This document shows, piece by piece, positions 11,601-22,100 of a stretch of 64,000 bases of DNA; position 1 is the first letter of the stretch; every line of letters starts with the position of its first letter. The DNA is from Plumapathes pennacea (lineage: Eukaryota; Cnidaria; Anthozoa; Antipatharia; Myriopathidae). The position numbers were made by a program, and so were the translations under genes. The stretch spans positions 9,393,501-9,457,500 of the forward strand of contig OZ038473.1 of the NCBI GenBank assembly GCA_964036295.1, written 5' to 3'. The notes beneath the pieces are model-generated. The model was not told the origin of the DNA, ran no database searches, and saw only the letters and a list, made by a program, of their open reading frames with translations.

Positions 11601-11829
11601 AGGATTCGTTGGGGGCGTAACCTATCACAAAACAATACCTTGGTATGTCGGGTTTGTGTCTTACCTTTTGGTAATTTTGCCTGGTATCGTACCGGGGCGC
11701 TTTGGTAGCATTTCGCTGACTGAAAAAAGCAACAAACATTGCTCAAAACAGGACTGTAAGTTCTACGAAAATAACGATGCCGAATGATTGTTTTACGTAC
11801 CTTTTTTGCTCTTTTCGGGCAGATTCCAT
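8692..11829 (-). CDS. Basic, probably nuclear protein with a SANT-like segment (eight exons, about 344 aa)
   Basis: Eight exons join without a break (minus strand, 5' to 3'): 11829-11801, 11719-11665, 11222-11147, 10943-10835, 10562-10514, 10420-10361, 9725-9600, 9222-8692. All junctions are AG/GT and all phases fit, giving 1,035 nt. The protein starts MESARKEQKRSQRNATKAPR. Residues ~55-117 are rich in W, Y and F with the pattern WTERQERIFA..MKYGRDFTKIAW then YFYFSKYNKWF, which resembles the helices of a SANT/Myb-like chromatin domain. The C-terminal third is low complexity: proline stretches, a basic run (SARKRRRRVTAKKSAKK) that would serve as a nuclear signal, and repeats rich in S, T and Q. 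An upstream in-frame ATG at 11976 exists; 11829 was chosen because it precedes the spliced frame directly. I do not recognise a named orthologue; the SANT call is by pattern only. Confidence 0.7.
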
Positions 11830-12639
11830 TGCTATGCAACGTTTGAATACAGAGTGGATGGTTAACAGATCGTTTAAAAGGCAAAACTTTGCTTGTTTCT
11901 TCAGAGACTTTGTCGTAAAGCAACGCCTGTGAAAACTTTTCACTGGAGTGAGAGTCCTGACTTTTTGTGATGTCACAATCGATACTGGTAGACCAATGAA
12001 AACGCTCCATCGTGGAAGACGGAGAAATGGCCAATTTTAGTGGTTTTGTTGAACGAAAGTATAATAAATAATCGTTCTAAATTCTATGGTACAAAAACGA
12101 GCCTGATTTTGCTAACGTCAGCTCTGTATTCGTACGTTAAATCCGTTGAAAAGTTATTTTTTCTTGCTGCGCGCGCTGCTTTCGACAGCATGATCCCAAC
12201 GTGCATTGCTCGCGTCAGCTTTAGTGCCGGAAACAAGTTGTCATCTTCCCTCCCCTCCCCCAAGGAGAAGAATGTGTTTCTTGATCATAGTCAATCAAGG
12301 ATAGTATATTCCCGCGTGCGCTCTACACTCCTTTGTAACAAACTGTTTTAATAACCTATACTGTCTTCCTTGTGCAAAATAAGAGAATTCATTTCAAGTC
12401 AATTTTCTTTGTACAGGACTTCAGAGAAGGAAATAATGGACAAGGCAACTGGGACTGGATATAAATGATCGGCCGCCTTCATGAGGAACGCTGTTTTTCC
12501 TTGAAGAACCGTTTCTTAGCACAACTAAAGTATAAAGGTAAGAAAGGAAGAAGTGTATTGTCTACTTGAACAGAGACACACGATAGAAAAAAGTTTAACA
12601 CGAGAAAGCGAGATCAGAAATACTGCAATTAATCGCTAT

Positions 12640-14135
12640 TCGTGAGCTTTTACTGTTTCGATGAAGACTTCTGTCGAGTGTGGAATATTTTTAAGTAGCT
12701 ACTTGCGAATTTATAGTTTTTATGAAGACTTCGTGGATTATTCATACGTCACATTGTCTGTGTACACTATAAGATTTTACTGTGAGACTTGGTATCTTGA
12801 GCGCAGAATAGGCTTTAACGAGGACATGTATCTTGAGCGCCGAATGTTTATACGCCGCTACTCGTGAATATCTAGTTTTCATTAAGACTTATATCGTGAA
12901 AGCGCGAAGTATTTATACATCGCTACTTGTGAATCTCTAGTTGTTATGATGACTTGTACCATGCGCTCGGATTATTTATAGGTCGCGACCTGTATACATT
13001 GAAGGCTTTTACGAGGACTTGTATCTTGAGCGCAGACTATTTATACGTCGCTGCTCGTGAACCTTGTACTTTTTATGAAGACTTGTATCCATAGCGCAGA
13101 TTTTACTGTAAGACTTGTATGTTGAGCGCAGAATAATTATACATCGCTACTCGTGAACTTTGTACTTCTTATCAAGACTTATGTCCGAAGCGCCGATTTA
13201 CTGCAAGACTTGTATGTTGAGCGCAGAATATTTATACATCGCTACTCGTGTACATTGTAGGTTTTTACGAGAACTTGCATCTTGAGCGCAGAATATTTGT
13301 ACTTTGTACTTTTTCGAAGACTTGTATCCATAGCTCGGATTATTTATACGTCGCTACTTGTGTTATACGCTGTAGGCTTTTACGAAGACGTTCATCTTGA
13401 GCGCAGAATATACATCGCTACTCGTGCACATTGTAGGTTTCTACGAAGACTTCTATCTTGAGTGCAGAGTATTTATACGTCGCTACTCGTAAATCTCTGG
13501 TTCTTATGATGACTTGTATCGAAAGCGCAAATATGTATACGTCGGCCTCGTGATTTACTGGTGCTTATGAAGGCTTGCATCGAAAGTGCAATGTATTTAG
13601 ACATCGCTACTTGTGATTTTTTAGTCCTTATGAAGACTTGTATCATGAGCGCGGATTATTTAAACGTCGCTACTCGTGAACAGTATAGTTTTTGATGAAG
13701 GCTTGTATCAAGAGCGCAAAATATTATACGTCGCTACACGTGAACTATAGAGGATGAAGGCTTGTATGTTGAGAGCAAAATATTATGCGTCGCAACTTGT
13801 GAAGCTCCAGTTATCAAGACTTGTATCCTGAGTGCAGAGTATTTATACGTCGCTGCTCGTGATTCTCTAGTTCTTATAAAGGCTTGTATCGTGAGCGCGG
13901 AATTTTTATAACGTCACTAATCACGATCTTTTTAGTTTTGATGAAGACTACGTCGCATGTGAACGCGGAAAATCGTGTCGCTGCTCGTGAACATTGTAGG
14001 TCCGATGAAGACTTGTTCGCGAGCGCAGAATACTCATCTTTATAGTTTTTCTTTGAAGACATATAAAAATGTTGGCAGCGCAGTACATTTGTGCGTCGCG
14101 TCTCGTGAACGTTATGGGAGCAGGAGTAGGGTACT
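12640..14135 (+). repeat. Minisatellite array 1, ~62-bp unit, about 22 diverged copies
   Basis: The unit reads roughly GACTTGTATCTTGAGCGCAG, then AATATTTATACGTCGCTACT, then CGTGAA..TTGTAG.TTTTTATGAA. Copies are imperfect and vary between about 55 and 68 bp, with the best conservation in TTGAGCGCAGAATA and TACGTCGCTACTCGTG. No long frame runs through it on either strand. The same unit occurs in reverse orientation at 17150-18050. Confidence 0.9.
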
Positions 14136-14144
14136 GAGATAACA

Positions 14145-14650
14145 TGCCGTTTGTGAAGCAATTGACAACAGCGTCGGCAAGCAATTTGAAAATGTTTGTT
14201 CCTAATATTTGTGCTTCTGTGAGTGCATACTTAGTTTCTTTGTGTATGTCTTTCCCCCATTACTTCTGGAGTTTGATTGCTTATCTAATGTCAAAAGCAC
14301 TGACATTTTATTGTGTCAACAAGTAATAAGCACGTTGTTCAAAATTGAAAGAGAAGCATTCGCTTTTTCTTCTGAAATTAGTCGCATTGTTTATTCTGCC
14401 GCTTTCATCGCTGCCTTCCCTTCGCTGCACAGACAGATAGCCGGTGTTTATTTCAGTACTTTGACATCTAAACTTTGTCGATTAACTAGTGTTCTATATT
14501 TTTCAATTCGTTTTCAGTGAAGGCATCTTCTGTTCCTGACTGCTGCGAAGTGTTCAATCGTCAAGCGAAGAAGACTGTCCGCGGCGACCTAAGCTGTAAG
14601 TAGATAGTTGGAAGTTAGCCCTTCATGTGTAGACGCCTTCTAGATTCTGC
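14145..14650 (+). repeat. Ancestral copy of a tandem segmental duplication carrying one exon-like unit
   Basis: This aligns with 15075-15545: both have a GACAACA.CGTCGGCAAGCAATTT segment, a TTTGAAAGAGAAGC segment, a CACAGACA.AGCCGG segment and a TTTCAG acceptor before the exon. At 14518-14595 there is an exon-like unit (acceptor TTTTCAG, donor GCT/GTAAGT) whose frame reads VKASSVPDCCEVFNRQAK, then KTVRGDLSCK, and stops inside the donor (TAG). The second copy of the segment has this unit expanded thirteenfold. Transcribed status is unknown. Confidence 0.6.
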
Positions 14651-15463
14651 AAGGTTACTCATGTACAGGGTACAACACCAGCACTAACTACTTGCAATTT
14701 AGCTGATTGATATATCTATTCTCACTACATCATGTGTACATTTTCTTTTTTGATCTTTGGGAGAATTTTAATTCTGTTGTTTGGAAGTGAAAGGGTTCTA
14801 CAGCGACCTTAAGATCGAGTTTAGTTTGTCCCTCTCAATGTTGCTACTTTTTTACAACAGGATCCATATCTTTGCAGTGAATATAAGCTACAAGAAATCC
14901 TGTGTTGCATGATTGAACAACTGGCTGAAAAGTTTAATGGTCAATTACCAGCTGAGGTACATGTACTAAGCTTCCTACTTACCAATTGTGCCATGCAAGA
15001 TCTTCTCTTTGACTTTGAAATGGCACACGACAGGATCACGAGCGCTGCAAGTAAAATATTTTCCACATTTAGAACTCCATATATAAAGCGAGTGACAACA
15101 TCGTCGGCAAGCAATTTACAAATGTTTGAACATTTGTTGTTTCTCTTCTTTCGAAAGTTCGATTGCTAATTCCATCCCGGTAAAATACATTGTGTCTTCA
15201 AATTATCAGCACTTCGTTTGAAATTTGAAAGAGAAGCGAAGCAGTCGTCCAACGGCATAAATTTATCAGTCCCAACAGTGCACGTGCGCTTTTCCTTGTG
15301 TAATTAGTCTCATTGTTTTATTTTTTGGCTGTTCGTGAAAATATTCAAATTCGCCTTGTTTCTCTTCGCTCACAGACACAGCCGGTTTCATACTTCAGTA
15401 TTTTGGCATGTACATGTAAACTTTATCGATTAAACAGTGTTCCATACCTGTATTCCTTTTCAG

Positions 15464-16347
15464 TGAAGACATCTTGTGTTCCTGACTGCTGCGAAGTGCA
15501 CATTCGTCAAGCGAAGAAGGCAATCCGCTGCGAAGGCATCTTCTGTTCCTGCTAATGTGAAGCACACATTCGTCAAGCGAAGAAGGCAACCCGCGGCGAA
15601 GGCATCTTCTGTTCCTGCTAATGTGAAGTACACGTTCGTCAAGCGAAGAAGGCAATCCGCGCCGAAGGCATCTTCTGTTTCTGCTACTGTGAAGTACACA
15701 TTCGTCAAGCGAAGAACGAAGTCCGCGGCGAAGGTATCTTCTGTTCCTGACTGCTGTGAAGTGTACATTCGTCAAGCAAAGACGGCAATCCGCGGCGAAG
15801 GCATCTTCTGTTCCAGCTACTGTGAAGTACACATTCGTCAAGCGAAGAACGAAGTCCGCGGCGAAGGTATCTTCTGTTCCTGACTGCTGTGAAGCGTACA
15901 TTCGTCAAGCAAAGACGGCAATCCGCGGCGAAGGCATCTTCTGTTCCAGCTACTGTGAAGTACACATTCGTCAAGCGAAGAACGAAGTCCGCGGCGAAGG
16001 TATCTTCTGTTCCTGACTGCTGTGAAGTGTACATTCGTCAAGCAAAGACGGCAATCCGCGGCGAAAGCATCTTCTGTTCCTGCTACTGTGAAGTACACAT
16101 TCGTCAAGCGAAGAACGAAGTCCGCGGCGAAGGTATCTTCTGTTCCTGACTGCTGTGAAGTGTACATTCGTCAAGCAAAGACGGCAATCCGCGGCGAAGG
16201 CATCTTCTGTTCCAGCTACTGTGAATTACACATTAGTCAAGCGAAGAACAAAGTCCGCGGCGAAGACATCTTCTCTTTCTGGCTGCTGTGAAGTGCACAT
16301 TCGTGAAGCGAAGAAGGAAGTCCGCGGCGACCAAAGCTGTAAAGAAG
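15464..16347 (+). repeat. Exon-derived minisatellite, 13 copies of a 66/67-bp unit
   Basis: It begins after a CCTTTTCAG acceptor and ends in GCGGCGACCAAAGCTGTAAAG, the same boundaries as the single exon at 14518-14595. Thirteen copies of a core ATTCGTCAAGCGAAG lie between. The first spacings are 66 bp; from about 15,700 on, spacings alternate 67 and 66, giving a 133-bp higher-order unit that differs at CCTGACTGCTG against CCTGCTACTG. Because 133 is not a multiple of 3, no frame crosses more than one dimer; the many 66-135 aa open frames here are repeat artefacts. Confidence 0.88.
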
Positions 16348-16788
16348 GTAGTTGAAAGTTAGTCCTCCAGAGTAGTTGTAAACGTGTACATTAGTAAAGA
16401 ACTGACCACAACAGTTCTTCTTAGAGTTTAGCAGTTTAGTAGCAGTAATACTTTGTATAGCACAGGTAGTGTACAATCTTGTAAAGATTCTTGAACAAAC
16501 TAATAAAGAGTTCAAAATAATCTTCTTGAAAAAAAAAAATCTTGAAAGAATCTTGTAAAAGTTTCTTGAACAAGCTAATAAAAAGTTCAAAATAATCTTC
16601 TTGAAAAAAAAAATCTTGAAAGAAAAGTTTTTAAAATCTTTATATACAAATCCTCCCCAAGCCCCCTAACCCCCCTATTCGCTCAGCTAGTTGAATGTCG
16701 CTCACCCATCGACTACCGCCCATCCAACCACCCTGTAGCGACCTCAAATTTAAAGAGTCGGAATTGTGACGTCAGCAAAGTTTGCTGT

Positions 16789-17011
16789 GTACCATGGGCT
16801 GACATCATATTAAATTTACCATGTAAGGTGACCATGACCATAAAAAAGTGTTCATTAAATATCATATTTATTCATGCAGTACAAATGTCAAGCAGGGATT
16901 GGCTCTTGTAATGGCTTTTACGCGTGCAAGAATAAACATGATGTAATGATACGCTTTGATAGTCACAGTTGCCTTACATGGAAAATTTAATATGATGTCA
17001 GCCCATGGTTA
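16789..17011. mobile_element. Foldback MITE between the two minisatellite arrays
   Basis: The arms read ACCATGGGCTGACATCATAT followed by TAAATTT.CCATGTAAGG at 16791-16828, and their reverse complement at about 16973-17010. The element is roughly 220 bp with no ORF and an AT-rich loop. Confidence 0.8.
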
Positions 17012-17149
17012 CATGGACAATAAATTGAAGACAAGACGAGACAATCTTTATTCGCACTCGCATATTACAATTAATTTTACAAGTACCGTCAAATATTCCT
17101 ACAGAGAAGAGCGCAACTGCTTAGAAATAGCTTAGAAGAGCTAATAGAT

Positions 17150-18050
17150 TGCTGAACGTTGGAGTATTCTGCGTTTAAAACACAAGTTTTCGTAAAATCT
17201 TGCAATGTACACAAGTAGCGATTTATAAATATTCTGCACTCAAGATACAAGTCTTCTTAAAAATACAATGCACATGAGTTGCGACGTATAAATGTTTTGC
17301 GATCGAGATACAAATCTTCGTGAAATCCTACAATGTACACGATCAGCGACGTTTAAATTTTCTGCGCTCAAAATACGACACGTAGCGTTCAAAATGCAAG
17401 TCTTCGGAAAATCCTACAACGTACCCGATTAGCGACGAAAAAATATTCTGCGCTCAGAATACGATACGTAAAATCCTACAATGCACGCGACTAGCGACGT
17501 ACGAGTATTCTGCGTTGAAAATGCAAGTCTGTAAAGTCCTACAATGCACACGATAAGCAATGTATAAATAGAGTTAGCTCGAGATAGAAGTCCTACACGG
17601 CTAGCGACGTACGAGTATTCTGCGTTCAAAATGCAAGTCTTCGTAAAATCCTACAATGCACGCGACTAGCGACGTACGAGTATTCTGCGTTGAAAATGCA
17701 AGTCTGTAAAGTCCTACAATGCACACGATAAGCAATGTATAAATAGACTTCGCTCGAGATAGAAGTCCTACACGGCTGGCGACGTACGAGTATTCTGCGT
17801 TCAAAATGCAAGTCTTCGTAAAATCCTACAATGCACGCGACTAGCGACGTACGAGTATTCTGCGTTCAAATCGTAAATTCCTACATGACTAGCGACGTAC
17901 GAGTCTGCAGCGTTCAAGATACAAATAATCGTAAAAACCTTCAATGTACACAAGTAGCGATGTATAAATATTTTGCGATTAAGATACAAGTCTTCTGCGT
18001 ACAAGATACAAGTCTTCGTAAAGTCTTACAATGCACACGAACATAAAGCT
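17150..18050 (-). repeat. Minisatellite array 2, inverted relative to array 1
   Basis: About 14 units of roughly 62 bp read AGCGACGTACGAGTATTCTG, then CGTTCAAAATGCAAGTCTTC on the plus strand, which is the reverse complement of the 12.6-14.1 kb unit. A 172-bp higher-order block is tandemly repeated (about 17488-17660 and 17660-17832). Short minus-strand frames of 61-67 aa repeat with this block and are not genes. Confidence 0.9.
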
Positions 18051-18784
18051 TTCACTGGTACAAACCAAAACTCCAAAGGAATTCAAAAAGACGGGTTTGT
18101 AAATCTTTTAAAAAGAGAACCTATCCGTTTTAATTCACGCACAAATTTTATCAATGAAAAAGTCGGGTTTTACCAGGTTGAAAATATGCGCGCAAAAATA
18201 TCGAACATCTCACCATTTCTGGAAAGCTCATTCTAATAAAAACAAAAACAAAATTAGCTAACCTGTCTCCATACAGTTCCAATGACCAAGAATACAACGA
18301 CTTGAATTATTCTTCAACGTTCATTTCCAGCAACAAAAGTCCTTGTGAAATTGCCAACCGAGTATAGGGAAGCGTGAAGTCTAAGAGTTCCACAAAGATA
18401 CCACTAGTGTTTTTGGGACTTCTAACTTGATCTCTGGAGAAAAAAAATATATCGTCACTAAAATACAATCCAGTTGAAACAAACAGACGAAGAAAATATG
18501 CAAGGGACACCAACGCTTTTCATAAAAACCACCCGAGTCCAACCACGAATCTCACTGTTGTTTGTAGACGTCGAACTCTATTCTTGTCGAACCAATAGTA
18601 GCTTTAACCTAAAGTTACACTATTTCATTGGTAATAAAAATAACACACGAACGAAAACAGGACCGAGCTCTTCTGAATTTAGTTCGATCGAAGAAGACTA
18701 CATTCAAACGCAAACTTCTCGCAAATTGTTCATTGACAAGTATTTCGTTTGTGTACTGCACAAGTTGAAGCAATTACCACTCAC
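18051..18784. other. Intron-like or intergenic sequence
   Basis: A minus-strand open frame ending at 18307 sits behind possible acceptors at about 18440-18465 and would encode the tail DQVRSPKNTSGIFVEL, then LDFTLPYTRLAISQGL. It can be joined in frame to the exon at 18785-18840 only by using a weak acceptor (ATTTTAG). Otherwise nothing was recognised. Confidence 0.3.
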
Positions 18785-19026
18785 CAAAAAGGCAGACCTT
18801 CCATGAACTCCTCTGGTTTGAACTGTTCGTCAATAAAGCTCTGCGGAAACGAAGAACACGTTGTTACTAACGGTCTTCAGGCGAGGATAAATACAAGACC
18901 CAGGAGGCTGTTTGGCAAGAAATACTTTCACGAGGCATAGAGCAGTTTGACTTTAGCTTAGGAACAGCAACATTTATCCACAAACCAAGCAATACTCACC
19001 GAAAAACCTAAACTTTCGTTCGACAT
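18785..19026 (-). CDS. First two coding exons of an unidentified small gene
   Basis: Exon 1 (19026-19000) reads MSNESLGFS and ends at a perfect GTGAGT donor. Exon 2 (18840-18785) follows a CCGCAG acceptor, continues in frame as SFIDEQFKPEEFMEGLPF, and ends in phase 2 at another GTGAGT. The acidic, aromatic pattern (IDEQFKPEEF) resembles the short N-terminal segment of membrane-trafficking complex subunits, but I cannot name the family. The 3' exons are uncertain; a candidate last exon ends with TAA near 18307. The segment just 5' of the ATG includes a repeat shared with 24.42-24.53 kb. Confidence 0.45.
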
Positions 19027-19114
19027 GTCCGCTCAGCTCAGATTCAAATTGATGAATAAAAATGCAAATTCGTGAGTTGGCGCGCGTGCACATGGAATGT
19101 AAAATCCTTACATT

Positions 19115-22100
19115 CGAGTGGCATAGATTAGCATAGCACTGCCAGGCAGTTCTTTGGCATAACATTATTTTGCATTACACAACGACACTGCACGCGACAG
19201 ACCAAAAGCAGAGCATATCCGCCTCGGAAGGGTTCGCCGCTTCTCTTTCTCAGCCGTACTACACGTGCCAGTCGCACCCACACCCTGCTCCTACTCAAAT
19301 AGTGCCACGCCCTGAGTTTTACGATTCTCTGACTATCTTTTTGCAGTGCCTTACAGGAAGGTTTCACCTGTTTCTGATACAAACTAGGAAAGACTTCGCG
19401 TTTAAAATGGTCACATTTTCGCCAGGATATGGCCAGATTTTCGCAGCTTCATACGAAGTCCTTGTAACTCAGATTATGCACAAACATATTGAAGTCCGAG
19501 AATTCATCACTATGGATAGCTGTCGAACGCAGACTTTCACGGAAGAGCAACACTAAGATGCTCAATGAATGAAAAGAACTGCATGTACCAATATAACAAT
19601 AGTTCGGGACTGTCAGATAAATGTATGTGGACTACTTATTGTTGTGATACCTTGGCCAAAATTCATCCAATTTGTACGCCGATTCCTTCCTAATGTGTAG
19701 GCTGGCAAAAATTCCCCCCCCCCCGAAAAAGTGGTAAGGCGGCACATCAGGGTGACAGACGGTCACAGCAAGGTGACAGACGGTCACGTCAGGTTGAGTA
19801 ATCCTGGTCTTAGTCTTGACTTGCCGAAGGCGGACCAAGTATTAAAATGGGAAGATTTTTTTTATTGGGATCGAGAATTGGCTAACGCTGATTGGTTGGG
19901 GCACTGGTCAGTGATGTCATTTTTTTCCATGAATACTGTCATGAGTTAGAAATATTAATGATGTATTGAAATCAGTGAAACAATATGAAATAGAATTGCA
20001 CAACTTCGCAATGTAGAGAAATGTACGATGAAACAAATGCTCAGAACTTTGAAAACGTGAAGACACAATCTGAACGAAGGAGCTGGAGAATCCCAGTGAG
20101 TGACGACACGCGGGAAGCAACTTTGCCGCTCGGCCGGATAGACTTCACAGATTTTGTCCAATCGTTTAACTTGGAAGTACTTTGTCTTCTTTTACTCTGC
20201 ATTGTTTGCATATCATGCACAGCTTAACTTTGACACCTACATATTTATCAGAGGCCATGATACTCCAGCCTGGGCTGCATCCAAATTAAATACGTGCGTA
20301 AAGAGAACTGTGCCGTTCTTCTTTTGGCTGAGTTTCAAGTTCAATAAATTTAATATCTACAAGGTCTACAAGAAACATCAAGAACGCAGACTTTCAGGGA
20401 ATACCAACACTGAGATGCGCAATAAATGAAAAACGTTTTGCCCTTGATACTATCGTACAAATTAAAGGAAAAACGCATGTACCAATATATCATTAGTACG
20501 CAGTATCGGGACTGTTAGGAAAATGTATGGGGCTACTTATTGCTACGATATCTTGGCTAACACTCAACCATTTTATACCCCGACTAGTTCCTGGTGTCCC
20601 TACTTAGGGCCCTCCTAAACTCTAGAACAGTACAGAATTCCTGCTGAGGGATGATTTTTTGCTAAAGTAACGGGTGATTTTAGAGCCGTTTTGAAGTCAT
20701 TTAAAACTGGCATTGTTCAACAAACTCACCTAATTTTTGCAGTTCTCTCACCACCTTTTCGGCATTGTCTCATACAGTGAAGATGCGTCTGTTGCTGATA
20801 CACACTAGGAAAGATTTCGCATTTAAAATGTTAAATTTCGGCCAAGATATAACCAGATTTTATCCACCCCAGACAAGTCCTGATAACCCAGATTAGAACC
20901 TAATATGTTATGATCTGCCTGTATATGAATATGCGTACAATATGTATAGACTTTTTTTAATTTGCACGGAAGCCATAAATGCACCTAGACATGATAACTT
21001 CTCAATCTCTTCTTCACCATTGGTATGAGCAGTAAGTGTGTAAACGCCTCAATAGTCACTAATAACTTTTCAATCTATTCTCTTCATAAATGCTAAGGCT
21101 CATAAATTTAATGAGGCGTCTGAAATATGAGGAAATGTCAAATCAAGGGTGGAGTCCCGGGGGGGGGGGGGGGGTACTCCCATATAAGCCATATAGGTAT
21201 GTGCCGCCCCAAAGGGTATCGTTTTCAAGCATTTTTAGTCTGAAATAGGGCATCGATTTTGCCTTTTTGGTCTGAAATAGGGTATCGATTTTGTCTTTTT
21301 GGTCTGATTTTAACAGAAATATGTCGCCGCGGACATTGCACAGCAAATGGAAGAAAACACAGGGCGGAAATCGTTGCAAAAGAACAAAAAATCTCTAAAC
21401 AAAGGTCTGAAATAGGGTATACATTTTGGAGTCAGGTCTGAAATAGGGTATACATTTTTGGAGTCAGGTCTGAAATAGGGTATAGAAAATCAGGTATTTT
21501 GGTCTGAAATTAGGGTAAGGGTTTTCAGGACCGGGCGGCACACCCCCACCCAAAGTTTCCCCCCCCCCCGGGGGTGGAGTGGTGGGAGGGGGAGGGGGAG
21601 GGGTCAGACAGCTTTGCTGATTGTTCTTCATTATGATGTTATTAGGGAAAGAATATTCAGAAAATTAAGACTTGTATGCATCCACTATATTGATGTACAG
21701 CTTCAGAATTATGCCCAGAAAAACCACATGCAGTAATTCCGCAACACCATTTTTGCAAATCCCTCAATTGAATTTACAGCTTACCCCTATCATACAATTT
21801 TCCCTTCACCAGCCACTCTTTCGACCATTAAAAATACCAAAAAGCATTGCTTGCTATACCCTTTCTTATAACTGAGGCTTGAAAAGGGACCTCTTTCAGG
21901 CCAAGCCTAGCTCCCACAACTATAGTCAATAACAGGAAATTTTAGCCAAGATATAGCTCCAAGTTTTACCTGCCACAAAAAAACATCCTTATAACTCAGA
22001 TTATGCCTTGAAATGTCAAAGTCTGCGAGTTCACCAGTGTGTAGCACTGTCACAGAAAATCACAAGAATACAGGGAAAACCAGCACTGAGATACCCAATG

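Noticed and set aside
15395-16167. Overlapping 86-168 aa open frames on both strands
   Set aside because: All are shadows of the 66/67-bp minisatellite. The 133-bp dimer shifts frame, so no single protein spans the array.
15464-16347. CRISPR-like regular repeats
   Set aside because: Adjacent units are tandem with no unique spacers, and the DNA is clearly eukaryotic.
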